Positions 30,871 to 39,373 of a stretch of DNA of 47,605 bases are shown here, one piece after another. Both the position numbers and the translations under genes were made by a program. The stretch is from Bacteroidota bacterium. GTDB taxonomy: Bacteria > Bacteroidota > Bacteroidia > Flavobacteriales_F > PHOS-HE28. The first letter of the stretch is position 1; every line of letters starts with the position of its first letter. The DNA lies in NCBI GenBank assembly GCA_018267055.1, contig JAFDZF010000124.1, forward strand, positions 1 to 47,605, read 5' to 3'. A model generated the notes under the pieces. That model made no database searches and had not been told where the DNA came from. It saw nothing but the letters and a program-made list of their open reading frames with translations.

Positions 30871-31701
30871 ATGGCCAGCAATGCCCTGTTCGGAAGCAAC
30901 ATCAAGCTCTTACGCGGCCGCCGCGGCCGCTCGCAGGAGGAGGTCGCCATCGGCCTGGAGGTGAAACGTTCCAGCTGGAGCGGCTATGAGAACGGCACGG
31001 CCGAGCCGCCCTTCGACCTGCTGGTGCGCATCAGCAATTATTTCAAGGTCAGCATCGACAAGCTGCTGAAGGAGGACCTCACCCAGCTGAGCGAAAGCCA
31101 GCTCGGCATCCTGGAGCGCGGAGGCGACATCGACCTGAACGGGCGCCGCCTGCGCGTACTGGCCACTACGGTGGACCGCTCCGACCGGGAGAACATCGAG
31201 CTGGTGTCGGAGAAGGCCAAGGCCGGCTACGCCGCCGGATATGCCGACCCGGAATACATCAGCGTGCTGCCGGCGTTCCAGATGCCGTTCCTGAGCCGCG
31301 ACCGCAAGTACCGCACTTTCCAGATCAGCGGTGACAGCATGCCCCCCGTCTCCGATGGGTCCTGGGTCACGGGTGAGTACATCCAGAACTGGAACACGCT
31401 GCGCAATGGGCAGCCTTACATCATCATCACCAAGGAGGACGGCATCGTGTTCAAGGTGGTGTACGACCAGCTGAAGGAGAAGGGCACCCTGCTGCTGTGC
31501 AGCACCAATCCGCTGTACTCTCCCTATGAGGTCGCCATCTCCGATGTGCTGGAGATCTGGAAGTTCGTGCACTTCATCAGCCATGAGCTGCCGGAACCCA
31601 ACCTGACCCGGGACGACCTGACGCGCAGCGTGATGGACCTGCGCAAGGAGGTAGGGCAGCTCCGCCTGTCCATGGAGCGGCAAGGCCGGCTGGCGCTCTA
31701 G
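30871..31701 (+). CDS. XRE-type HTH regulator with S24 (LexA-like) peptidase domain
   Basis: A 276-residue repressor. The N-terminal XRE helix-turn-helix spans about 8-65 (NIKLLRGRRGRSQEEVAIGL, SSWSGYENGTAEPPFDLLVR). The C-terminal S24 domain (about 120-235) has the catalytic pair S156 (ISGDSMPPVSDGSWV) and K195 (DGIVFKVVYD). A possible Ala-Gly self-cleavage site lies at 118-119 or 122-123 (KAGYAAGYADPEYI). A short coiled C-terminal tail follows (LRKEVGQLRLSMERQ). LexA/CI-like proteins of this form respond to damage or stress by self-cleavage. Paired repeats around its promoter suggest autoregulation. There are no phage genes nearby, so it is a chromosomal regulator rather than a prophage repressor. 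Confidence 0.9.
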   Translation: MASNALFGSNIKLLRGRRGRSQEEVAIGLEVKRSSWSGYENGTAEPPFDLLVRISNYFKVSIDKLLKEDLTQLSESQLGILERGGDIDLNGRRLRVLATTVDRSDRENIELVSEKAKAGYAAGYADPEYISVLPAFQMPFLSRDRKYRTFQISGDSMPPVSDGSWVTGEYIQNWNTLRNGQPYIIITKEDGIVFKVVYDQLKEKGTLLLCSTNPLYSPYEVAISDVLEIWKFVHFISHELPEPNLTRDDLTRSVMDLRKEVGQLRLSMERQGRLAL

Positions 31702-31778
31702 GCGCTCCCCCCGGACGACCCGCGCATGCTGTGGATAACATGGTCCACGGCCGGCCCAGGGCGTACAAGGCCCGCGTG

Positions 31779-31786
31779 TATGTTTG
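31779..31786 (+). promoter_or_regulatory. -7 promoter box (TATGTTTG) for the large T9SS surface protein
   Basis: TATGTTTG matches TAnnTTTG exactly, in the 143-nt gap after the S24 gene, 58 nt before the ATG at 31845. Confidence 0.65.
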
Positions 31787-31844
31787 TTCTCCGTGCAGAA
31801 ACCCTGCGCGCAGTAAGGCCGTTGCCATCCCAGAAGCCGCCCCG

Positions 31845-34800
31845 ATGAAGAACCTGTACCCCGCCGCTCCCCGCTCTTTCTTCCCGCTCCGCCCCCTGGC
31901 CGCGATGGCTTGCCTGGCCGGTCCGCTCCTCGTGAGCGCCCAGCTGAACGTGGCCGTGGTGAACACCCCGTACACGATCGATTTCGACGGTACCGTGGCC
32001 GGTGTCGGTAACGGGGTTTTCACGGGTGCCGGCTTCCAACCCACGCCGACCGCAGGCCAGCTGGATTCGGATGCCTGGGTGACCTTCGGCTGGAGCGACG
32101 GCAACACCACCTATGGCGGCACCTATACCACGGCCAGCACGGATTTCCGCCGCGGCACCACGGCTCCCGGCAACGGGATCGTGGCCGTCGGGGGCATCTA
32201 TTCCATGGGCGGGACCGGCATCACGGGACGTGCACTCGGCTTCCAGCCCAACTCCACCGACTTCACGCCCGGAAGCGTCACCCTCCGCGTCCAGAACAAT
32301 ACCGGATTTACGCTTACGGGGTTCGATCTCTCCTACGTGGTTTACTACCGCGACGACCAGGGGCGATCGAACTCGTTCAACGTACGTTATTCGGAAGATG
32401 ATGCGAACTATACGGACCTGCCTTCACTTGACGTGGTGTCTCCAGTAGGTCCGGCAGGCACTGCCTGGGTGGCCAATCCCCGTAGCGCAAACGTGGGCGG
32501 CATATCCATCCCGAACGGTGGTTACTTCTATATCCGTTGGCGCACGTTCGACGTGGCCGGAACCGGGTCCTGGGACGAGTTCGCACTGGACAACATCGTG
32601 ATCACCGGCCGTACCAGCACGCAAGTAGCGCTCTTGAGCAATGTGGGCAGCGTGAACGAGAACGGTGGCTCGACCTCCGTCTCCGTGTCCATCACGAACC
32701 CACACCCGACCAATGCCACCACGGTGCAGCTTGCCCTGACCAGCGGTCCGGCCGCGCGCATCGGCAACTATGCCGTGCAGACGCTGACCTTCCCCGGCGG
32801 CAGCCTGGCGAGCCAGTCCCAGACGATCACCCTTTCGGACAATGGGGCTTGCGATGGCAACGCCACCTTCGTGCTCACATTGCAGAACGTGGCCGGCGGC
32901 CAGGGCACACCGTCCATCGGGGGCAATCCGCAGTACACCCTGAGCCTGGCCGACGATGAGACCGCCCCGATCTCGCTCCTCCAAGGCTTCGATGCATTGC
33001 CTGCCGATACCTGGCCAGTGACCGCGGGGGGCGGGCAGATCAGCTCCGCGGCGGGCGGCGGCGATACCCCAGCCAACCAGCGCATACTGACCAGTTCGCG
33101 CTCCTGGCAGAGCAACAACGGCACCAATACCCTGCAGTTAGGCACGGTAAGCACGCAGGATTGGTCGGGCATCCTGTTGTCCGCACGGGTCTCGAGCACG
33201 GCACTGATCAGCTCGGAAGGGGCGGACGTGGCGGATTCGGTCGCATTCTACATCTCGCTGAACGGGGCTCCCTTCCCTGCGGATCCGGATGTGTGCATCT
33301 CGGGCAACAGCAATTCCCGTTGGGGCTACAGTACCGGGGTCGGCATAGCCTCCACCACGGCCGGCATACCCATCAACCTCAGGCCTGCCGGAAGCGGCAA
33401 CCGCACCACGGACGGGTACAGCACCGTGCACATCACCATCCCCAACGGCACCAATACCGTGGCCCTGAAAGTGATCGCGCGCAACAACTCCGTGAACGAA
33501 GTGTGGAACATCGACGCAATCCAGCTTTCCGGCATCCTGTGCTCCCCGATCTATTACAGCCGTGGCAATGGCAGCCAGGCAGCCGCCATCTGGTCCACCT
33601 CGCGCACGGGCAGCCCCGCTCCCGGCGCGGTGACCTTCACCAAGAACGCGAGCATGGTGGTGCAGAACACGCACACGGTGACCACCACGAACAATGCCTC
33701 CATCCCCGTGCGCGACTTCGCGGTGGAGAGCGGCGGCACCCTGACCTTGACCGGCGTCGGCACGCTTTCCGTGAACGGCCCTTCCGTCCTGGTGAACGGC
33801 ACACTGAACTCGGCGGACGACCGCCTGCGCCTGCTGTCGCCTTCGACGGGCACCATCGCTGGCACGACGGCCATCGAGTGGCACGACATCACCCTGAATG
33901 GCGGTGGAACGACCGTGACGACGCCCGTGGTCCGGGTGAACGGCACACTTCAGCTGGACAATGGCACCTTCGATGCGAGCGCCACCGACGTGCAACTGGT
34001 GAGCACCGGCACGGGTACCGCCCGCCTGGGCCCAGTGGCCCCTACCGCCGGCTACACCGGCCAATTGCTCATGGAGCGCTACATCCCCGCAGGCGTGACC
34101 GACTGGCGCCTGCTCTGTTCTCCGGTGCAAGGCCGGACCATCGTGGACTGGACGGACGACTTCTTCACCGCCGGCTTCCCCGGCTCGGCCTTCCCGAACT
34201 TCCAAAGCCCTCCCGGCAGCGGCATCCTCTGGCCCAGCGTACGCAGCTATAATGAGACCGATCCGGGTCCTGCAAGCTCCGACGGCCTGGTGGGCCCCAC
34301 GAACGTGAACGACCCGCTGACCATCGGAAAAGGCTTCGCGGCCTGGAGCGGCAGCAACCTGAACACCACCACGGCCTTCACGGTGGACGTGCGCGGCATC
34401 CCGCAGATCGCCAATACGCCGGTGACGCTGCCGATGACCTATACCAACACGGGCGTGCCCGCCGTGGACGGCCTCAACCTCGTGGGGAACCCGGTGCCCT
34501 CGCCCATCGATTTCAGCCTGATCGCCCGGGGGGCCGACGTGGAGAACTTCTACTACATCTATGATCCCGGATCGGGCCAGAACGCCGCCTGGGATGAGGC
34601 CAACAGCCTGGGTACCGGTGGCACGAACGGCAACATCCAGTCGTCGCAAGGGTTCTGGCTGCACGCCACGGGCAGCAACCTCACCACCACGGTGTCCGAA
34701 GCCGCCAAGGTGCTGGAGCCGATCAATGGCGGGGTGTTCTCCCAGCAGCTGGACGACCGGCCGATGGTGCGCCTGAAACTGAGCACGCCGGCCTCGCTCT

Positions 34801-36164
34801 TCACCGATGAGGCCCTGGTGCATTTCATCAACGGCACGCCCGCCACGGGAGCACATGACATCCACAAGTTCCCCTTCGGCCACCCCGAAGCACTCTTCCT
34901 GAGCACGCAGAGCACGGACGGCCAGGACCTGACGATCAATGCCTACGGTCCCCTCGAAGGCGCGATGGACGTGCCGGTGAAGGTGGATGTGCAGGCCGAT
35001 GGCGAATACACGATCGTCCTCTCGGACGTCGGCCGCCTGGTGGGCATGAGCTGCCTGGTACTGGAGGACCGGCACACCGGCGCAACGACCCAAGTGGCGG
35101 AAGGCGCCAGCTATACGTTCCAGATGACCGCGGACGAGCCCGCCGAACCGGCCCGCTTCGTGCTGCACCTGAGCGCTCCGGTGAGCGTGAGCACGCAGGA
35201 CCTCCTGTGCGCCGGCTCCCCGCAGGGCGCCATCACGGTGACCGGTGGCGGCCAGGGTCCCTGGGACTACACGGTGACGAACGACCTCGGTGCCATCCTG
35301 GGCCAGGCCGCACAGCAGACCGCCCCCATGACGGTGGAAGGCCTGCCGGCCGGTGACTACCAGGTGGCCGTGAGCGGGAACGCCACCTGCGGGCAACTGA
35401 CGCAGACGGTCCATATCGCCTCGCCCGCGGCCCTGGACGTCACCGCGACCACGGAGGGGACGACCTGCGCCGCATCCGCCGACGGAAGCGCCGATCTGAT
35501 GGTGATGGGCGGCACGGCCCCCTATACCTTCACCTGGAGCACCGGCTCGCACAATGAGGACCTGAGCGATGCGCCGGCCGGTGACCACAGCGTGACCATC
35601 CTGGACGGCAACGGCTGCATGTTCACCTTGGGCGATGTGCACGTCGCCGCCGGCGATGGCCCTGTGGCCCAGTTCCTGGCCTCGGCCACCGAGCTGATGG
35701 TGGGTGACACGCTCTTCGTCTTCAATACCGGCACCTACGACGCCGGCTACACCTGGTCGTTCGGCGACGGGACGGAGAGCAGCGAGAACGAGCCGATCCA
35801 CCAGTACACGCTGCCCGGCGCCTACACGGTCCGGCTGACGGTGACCGAGGGTGACTGCACGGCGCAGACCGAACAACCGGTGGTCGTGTCGCTCGCCACC
35901 GGCGTGGCCGACGCCACCACGGAGGCAGCGGTGAACGCCTGGAGCGCGGGCGACCGTTTCGTGGCGCAATGGCAGCCCGGCAGCGCCCGTGCCGTGGCGG
36001 CCGACGTGCTGGACGCCACCGGCCGTCTGGTCGTTACCGAGCAAGGGACCGCGTCCACCGGCCGCCTGTCGCTGCCCACGGCCGGGCTTCCGAACGGCGT
36101 GTACTTCCTGCGCCTGCGCATGGACGGTTCGGAACGCGTCTTCCGGCTGCCGCTCTCGCGCTGA
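31845..36164 (+). CDS. 1439-residue multidomain surface protein with T9SS type A sorting domain
   Basis: The start at 31845 gives a signal peptide (MKNLYPAAP to GPLLVSAQ); the frame upstream is open only by composition. After an N-terminal region typical of ExeM/lamin-tail-associated surface proteins (YTIDFDGT, TGWSDGN-like), a Calx-beta-like segment lies near residues 255-370 (SVNENGGSTSVSVSITN). A middle region near 580-1100 holds Gly/Thr-rich beta repeats and conserved T9SS-protein blocks (GLNLVGNPVPSPIDF, GFWLHATGSN). SprB-like repeats (YTFTWSTGSHNEDLSDAPAG) and a PKD domain (YTWSFGDGTESSENEP) come next, and the last 75 residues are a type A sorting domain (VLDATGRLVV, LPNGVYFLRLRMDGSERVF). 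It has its own promoter and a terminator and stands alone. Export to the cell surface is likely; ligand unknown. Confidence 0.88.
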   Translation: MKNLYPAAPRSFFPLRPLAAMACLAGPLLVSAQLNVAVVNTPYTIDFDGTVAGVGNGVFTGAGFQPTPTAGQLDSDAWVTFGWSDGNTTYGGTYTTASTDFRRGTTAPGNGIVAVGGIYSMGGTGITGRALGFQPNSTDFTPGSVTLRVQNNTGFTLTGFDLSYVVYYRDDQGRSNSFNVRYSEDDANYTDLPSLDVVSPVGPAGTAWVANPRSANVGGISIPNGGYFYIRWRTFDVAGTGSWDEFALDNIVITGRTSTQVALLSNVGSVNENGGSTSVSVSITNPHPTNATTVQLALTSGPAARIGNYAVQTLTFPGGSLASQSQTITLSDNGACDGNATFVLTLQNVAGGQGTPSIGGNPQYTLSLADDETAPISLLQGFDALPADTWPVTAGGGQISSAAGGGDTPANQRILTSSRSWQSNNGTNTLQLGTVSTQDWSGILLSARVSSTALISSEGADVADSVAFYISLNGAPFPADPDVCISGNSNSRWGYSTGVGIASTTAGIPINLRPAGSGNRTTDGYSTVHITIPNGTNTVALKVIARNNSVNEVWNIDAIQLSGILCSPIYYSRGNGSQAAAIWSTSRTGSPAPGAVTFTKNASMVVQNTHTVTTTNNASIPVRDFAVESGGTLTLTGVGTLSVNGPSVLVNGTLNSADDRLRLLSPSTGTIAGTTAIEWHDITLNGGGTTVTTPVVRVNGTLQLDNGTFDASATDVQLVSTGTGTARLGPVAPTAGYTGQLLMERYIPAGVTDWRLLCSPVQGRTIVDWTDDFFTAGFPGSAFPNFQSPPGSGILWPSVRSYNETDPGPASSDGLVGPTNVNDPLTIGKGFAAWSGSNLNTTTAFTVDVRGIPQIANTPVTLPMTYTNTGVPAVDGLNLVGNPVPSPIDFSLIARGADVENFYYIYDPGSGQNAAWDEANSLGTGGTNGNIQSSQGFWLHATGSNLTTTVSEAAKVLEPINGGVFSQQLDDRPMVRLKLSTPASLFTDEALVHFINGTPATGAHDIHKFPFGHPEALFLSTQSTDGQDLTINAYGPLEGAMDVPVKVDVQADGEYTIVLSDVGRLVGMSCLVLEDRHTGATTQVAEGASYTFQMTADEPAEPARFVLHLSAPVSVSTQDLLCAGSPQGAITVTGGGQGPWDYTVTNDLGAILGQAAQQTAPMTVEGLPAGDYQVAVSGNATCGQLTQTVHIASPAALDVTATTEGTTCAASADGSADLMVMGGTAPYTFTWSTGSHNEDLSDAPAGDHSVTILDGNGCMFTLGDVHVAAGDGPVAQFLASATELMVGDTLFVFNTGTYDAGYTWSFGDGTESSENEPIHQYTLPGAYTVRLTVTEGDCTAQTEQPVVVSLATGVADATTEAAVNAWSAGDRFVAQWQPGSARAVAADVLDATGRLVVTEQGTASTGRLSLPTAGLPNGVYFLRLRMDGSERVFRLPLSR

Positions 36165-36170
36165 GGATCG

Positions 36171-36225
36171 CTCCGTCGACATGGAAAAGGCCGCCCGACG
36201 GGCGGCCTTTTCCATGTCGACGGAG
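36171..36225. terminator. 26-bp perfect inverted repeat terminating the T9SS gene
   Basis: Arms 36171-36196 and 36200-36225 are perfect complements around a 3-nt loop (GAC). The inner part, AAAAGGCCGCCC / GGGCGGCCTTTT, is a normal bidirectional terminator. The outer 14 bp (CTCCGTCGACATGG and its complement) are extra and unusual. It starts 6 nt after the stop codon and separates convergent transcription of the surface protein and tRNA-Pro. Confidence 0.85.
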
Positions 36226-36236
36226 CCGGAAAGCGA

Positions 36237-36262
36237 AAGGCCCGCGGCATGCCGCGGGCCTT
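36237..36262 (-). terminator. terminator of tRNA-Pro
   Basis: Perfect 12-bp palindrome arms AAGGCCCGCGGC (36237-36248) and GCCGCGGGCCTT (36251-36262). Read on the minus strand it follows the tRNA by 7 nt and has a TTTCGCTTTCC tail. Confidence 0.75.
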
Positions 36263-36269
36263 CTCTTCG

Positions 36270-36343
36270 TCGGGGTGACTGGACTCGAACCAGCGACCCC
36301 TTGCACCCCATGCAAGTGCGCTACCGGGCTGCGCTACACCCCG
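36270..36343 (-). tRNA. tRNA-Pro (anticodon GGG)
   Basis: On the minus strand the acceptor arm CGGGGTG pairs with CACCCCG, followed by discriminator A. The anticodon arm is CTTGC-ATGGGGT-GCAAG with anticodon GGG, and the T arm is GCTGG-TTCGAGT-CCAGT. The 74-nt gene does not encode CCA. A TACATTCG promoter box lies 10 nt upstream and a terminator follows directly. Confidence 0.96.
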
Positions 36344-36352
36344 AAGAGGGCG

Positions 36353-36360
36353 CGAATGTA
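36353..36360 (-). promoter_or_regulatory. -7 promoter box (TACATTCG) for tRNA-Pro
   Basis: On the minus strand TACATTCG ends 9 nt before the first base of tRNA-Pro. Because the tRNA 5' end is fixed, this is the best independent calibration of the box to transcription-start distance in this window. Confidence 0.65.
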
Positions 36361-36387
36361 AGAAGACGGGCTTGACGATGGTCCTCT

Positions 36388-36419
36388 AAAAAAATCCGGC
36401 CGCCTTTCCGTGCGACCGG
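36388..36419 (-). terminator. intrinsic terminator of the histidine kinase operon
   Basis: On the minus strand an 8-bp stem CCGGTCGC / GCGGCCGG (one G-T pair; 36412-36419 and 36396-36403) with an 8-nt loop is followed by ATTTTTTT (36388-36395). It lies about 65 nt after the kinase stop codon. Two further GC hairpins occupy the gap between. Confidence 0.8.
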
Positions 36420-36485
36420 CCCCCGCAAAGACCCCATGGGGGCCGATGCCCGAGCCAGCGGGCGCAGACCGCCCGCATGGGCCGC

Positions 36486-38582
36486 TCACGCTAGCGGGAT
36501 GTCGATGGTGACGCTCGTGCCCCGGCCGGGCCGGGCATCCACCTGCACGGTGCCGCCGATGGCCGCCGCGCGCTGCCGGAGGTTGCCCATGCCCATCCCT
36601 TCACTGACGTCCTTGGTATCGAAGCCGACGCCGTCGTCCTCCACGATCACATTGAGCGTGCCCGCGCTGCGCGTGGCCTGGATGGAGATCTGCCCCGCCT
36701 TGGCATGCTTGAGCGCATTGGCCACGCACTCCTGCACCATCCGGTAGGTGGCGATCTCGACGCGCTGGTCCAGGCGTTCGTCCAGGCCGAAGAGGCTCAT
36801 CTCCACCTTCAGCTTGCCGGGCGCCTCCAGGGCCGCACGCAGGTCCTCCAGCGCCCCGCGCAGCCCGAAGCGCGCCAGGGAGCTGCTCACCATGTCGTGC
36901 GAGATGCGCCGCACCTCGCCTACCGCCTCGTCCAGCAGGGAGAACACGTGGGCGTACTGCTTCCGGTGGTCCTGCTGGAGGGCCTCGATGCGCCCTTCCA
37001 AGGCGCTGAACTGGAGCTTGATGGCGCTGAGCATGCTCCCCAGCCGGTCGTGGAGGTCCTGGGCGATGCGTTTGCGCTCCTTCTCCTGCCCTTCCATCAT
37101 GGCGTCGAGCGAGCGGATCTCCTGCTGCCGCATCATGCCGTTGATACGCTGCTCATAGAGGGCATGCTCCTGCCGGGCCAGGCGCTTGCGCTGGCGCAGG
37201 TCGCGCATGAGCATGGAGAGCGCGAGGACCAGCAGGAGGAGGATGCCGATGAGGGCGTTGCGCTCCCACGTGCGCCGCTCCTGCTTCTCCACCTCCAGCG
37301 CCTTCGCCGCCTTCAGCTCCTGGATCTCGGCCACGCGCTGTTCGGCATCGTACTTCTCGCGCATCTCGGCCACGGCCAGTTGCTCGGTCTGCTTCTCCCC
37401 GAAGAGGCTGTCCTTCATCTCCTGGTAGCGCTTGATCAGCTCGAGCGCCTCGTCCAGCCGCCCCTGTGCCTGCCGCAGCAACGACAGCTGGTCGATCACA
37501 TTGGGGACCTCGGCCTTGTTCCCGCTGTCGTTGAACTCATGCAAAGCCTTCTGCAGGTGCGCCTCGGCTGCGGGCAGATCGCCCTGCAGCCGCTCCAGCT
37601 TGCCCAGGAGCAGGTGGGCCTGCCCGATCCCCCGGGAGTTGCCGGCCTTCTCATGCAGGTCCAGTGCGGCTTCGGCCTCGAGCATGGCCGTGGCATGGTC
37701 GCGCTGCGTCGTCCGCAGCCCCGCCATGTTCAACAGCGTATTCGCCTCCCCGACCTTGTTCTGCACCTGCCTGTACCGCACCAGGGCGGAATCATAGTAG
37801 GCCAGGGCCTGCATCGGGGCCTTCCGCTCGAGCATGTTGCCCAGGCTCATGAGGCCCGTGGCCATGTCGGCGCTGGAGCCCTCCTGGCGCGCCGCCTCGA
37901 TGTAGTAGTGGTAATACTCCTGGGCCTTCGCATCCCGGTCGAAGGCGAAATAGAGGTTCCCCAGGTTGAGGTAGCTGGCCCGCAGGCCCACCTTGTCCTT
38001 CGTCCGCTTGCGAATCTCCAGGGCCTTGAACAAGTGGTCCAGGGCCAGATCGAAATCCCCCATGCGCTGGTAGGTGGCCCCCAAGGCATTGTGGGCCAGC
38101 GCCTGGGCCTCATCGTCCTCCAGGGCCTTCCCCAGGTCCAGGGCCACGAGGTACATGTCCCGCGCCTGGTCCAGGTCGCCTTTCTTCTTGAGCACCTCGC
38201 CGATGTTCTGCGCGGTGGCCATCATGCCCTTGCGATGCCCTACGCGCTCCTCCAGCACCATGGCCTTCCGGTAGTACCACAGCGCACTGTCCAGGTCGCT
38301 GCGGCGGCTCATCACGAGGCCCACCCGCTTGTAGGCGAGCGCGAGGCCGACGGTATCACCGATGCCCCCGGCCAGGATGATGGCCTCGCGGGCGAGGGCC
38401 ATGCTCGAATCCGGATGGTCCTTGCGGAGGTCGAAGCTGCGCCGGTTCAGTTCGGCCACCCGCTCCAGGTCCTTCCGCGACGGGGCGGAACCCGCCTGCG
38501 CGAACGCGGCCGCCCCGATCAGCAGGCCGACCGCCAGCAGCAGCCCCTTCGCGAGGGGCCCGTTGCGGAGCAAGGCATGCAT
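36486..38582 (-). CDS. TPR-domain sensor histidine kinase (HisKA_3/LiaS-NarX type)
   Basis: A 698-residue membrane kinase. A signal peptide or N-terminal helix (GLLLAVGLLIGAAAFAQ) is followed by about 380 periplasmic residues of TPR repeats (WYYRKAMVLEERVGHRKGM, AHNALGATYQRMGDFDLALD, ASYLNLGNLYFAFDRDAKAQ). A charged linker and a membrane helix near 440-458 (ALIGILLLLVLALSMLM) lead to a coiled coil. The kinase core has H511 in RKRIAQDLHDRLGSMLSAIK, the N box MVQECVANALKHAK and the G boxes VEDDGVGFD and GMGMGNLRQRA. It probably phosphorylates the LuxR-type regulator encoded at 39374, in the same operon. The TPR sensor suggests that a peptide or protein is detected. Confidence 0.93.
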   Translation of the reverse strand: MHALLRNGPLAKGLLLAVGLLIGAAAFAQAGSAPSRKDLERVAELNRRSFDLRKDHPDSSMALAREAIILAGGIGDTVGLALAYKRVGLVMSRRSDLDSALWYYRKAMVLEERVGHRKGMMATAQNIGEVLKKKGDLDQARDMYLVALDLGKALEDDEAQALAHNALGATYQRMGDFDLALDHLFKALEIRKRTKDKVGLRASYLNLGNLYFAFDRDAKAQEYYHYYIEAARQEGSSADMATGLMSLGNMLERKAPMQALAYYDSALVRYRQVQNKVGEANTLLNMAGLRTTQRDHATAMLEAEAALDLHEKAGNSRGIGQAHLLLGKLERLQGDLPAAEAHLQKALHEFNDSGNKAEVPNVIDQLSLLRQAQGRLDEALELIKRYQEMKDSLFGEKQTEQLAVAEMREKYDAEQRVAEIQELKAAKALEVEKQERRTWERNALIGILLLLVLALSMLMRDLRQRKRLARQEHALYEQRINGMMRQQEIRSLDAMMEGQEKERKRIAQDLHDRLGSMLSAIKLQFSALEGRIEALQQDHRKQYAHVFSLLDEAVGEVRRISHDMVSSSLARFGLRGALEDLRAALEAPGKLKVEMSLFGLDERLDQRVEIATYRMVQECVANALKHAKAGQISIQATRSAGTLNVIVEDDGVGFDTKDVSEGMGMGNLRQRAAAIGGTVQVDARPGRGTSVTIDIPLA

Positions 38583-38613
38583 CGAGCAGGACGGCCGCGA
38601 TCGGCGGCAACGA

Positions 38614-39342
38614 TCAATTGTTCAGGGACGGCTTGAAGGCAAACGACCGGCCGGGGGAGCCATTGCTGTACCGCAGTTGGGCCCGGTAGGTGGCCGCCGG
38701 AGCAGACGGCGGCGCCATCTGATTACGGACGAAGGTGGTCTTCGCCGTCGGCGGCACGCTTCCCAGGTCCACGGGAAGGACGTTCCGCAGCCACGTCGTC
38801 GGTACCGGGTCGTAGGGCTGGTTGCCGTAGGCGAAACCCGACAGTGTGTACGTGGTGCCGTCATAGTGCATGGCCAGCACCTCGTTGAGCGGGATCCCCG
38901 AGGATTCATCGTCGGCGTCGGTGGTCACCACCGTGGTGGTCTCATCGGAGGTGGTGCTCCTGACGATCACCTTGACCTGCGAGGCGATGGAGGGGATGTC
39001 CTGGACGTTCTGCACCAGGAGCTCCTTCACCACGGTGTCGCCGGGCGTCCGTGTGCCGGTGGCCGTGAAGAGGACCTCATAGATGCCCTTGGCCCCGAAA
39101 CCGGCGCTCGTGAAGGTCACATTGCCCCAGCAGACCGGGATGAGCACGGAAAGGTCGTATTTCCGGTCGGTGTTCTTGAGCAGCGAGATGTACGGCTTGC
39201 CGCCGTCCGTGGCGCAGTTGAAGTCGCGCCAATCCACATCGGTCACGTCGACGTCCTGGCCCCCCGAGGAGCGCAGGAGCGATCCGATCACGATGATGGC
39301 GACCAGCGCCAGTCCGATTAGCACATAATGAACGGTCCTCAT
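38614..39342 (-). CDS. single-pass membrane protein of unknown function inside a two-component operon
   Basis: A 242-residue protein with an N-terminal membrane anchor (HYVLIGLALVAIIVIGSLL, residues 5-23) and a soluble beta-rich extracytoplasmic part. It has only two cysteines after the anchor (DFNCATDGG, LIPVCWGNVTF) that could form a disulfide. An acidic/Thr-rich middle (STTSDETTTVVTTDADDES) may be a linker between two small beta domains. I do not recognise the family. It lies 31 nt after the response regulator and 31 nt before the kinase, so it is probably an accessory of that signalling pair, such as a ligand receptor or inhibitor; that is inferred only from position. Confidence 0.75.
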   Translation of the reverse strand: MRTVHYVLIGLALVAIIVIGSLLRSSGGQDVDVTDVDWRDFNCATDGGKPYISLLKNTDRKYDLSVLIPVCWGNVTFTSAGFGAKGIYEVLFTATGTRTPGDTVVKELLVQNVQDIPSIASQVKVIVRSTTSDETTTVVTTDADDESSGIPLNEVLAMHYDGTTYTLSGFAYGNQPYDPVPTTWLRNVLPVDLGSVPPTAKTTFVRNQMAPPSAPAATYRAQLRYSNGSPGRSFAFKPSLNN

Positions 39343-39373
39343 GGTGGTAGAGCGTTTGAGCGCGTGTTGGTGG

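Noticed and set aside
30871-31701. S24 regulator as a prophage CI repressor marking an integrated phage.
   Set aside because: Neighbours on both sides are ordinary chromosomal genes, with no integrase, structural genes or attachment-site repeats; the tRNA-Pro nearby is intact and without a duplicated 3' end.
31730-31738. Perfect DnaA-box sequence TGTGGATAA, and a near match (TTATCCACG) around 22709.
   Set aside because: Single isolated boxes with no AT-rich unwinding region, no dnaA/dnaN neighbours and no cluster, so not an origin of replication.
36420-36477. Additional GC-rich hairpins after the histidine kinase as small RNA genes.
   Set aside because: Short simple stems without promoter box or T-tail of their own; best explained as untranslated 3' sequence ahead of the true terminator at 36388-36419.
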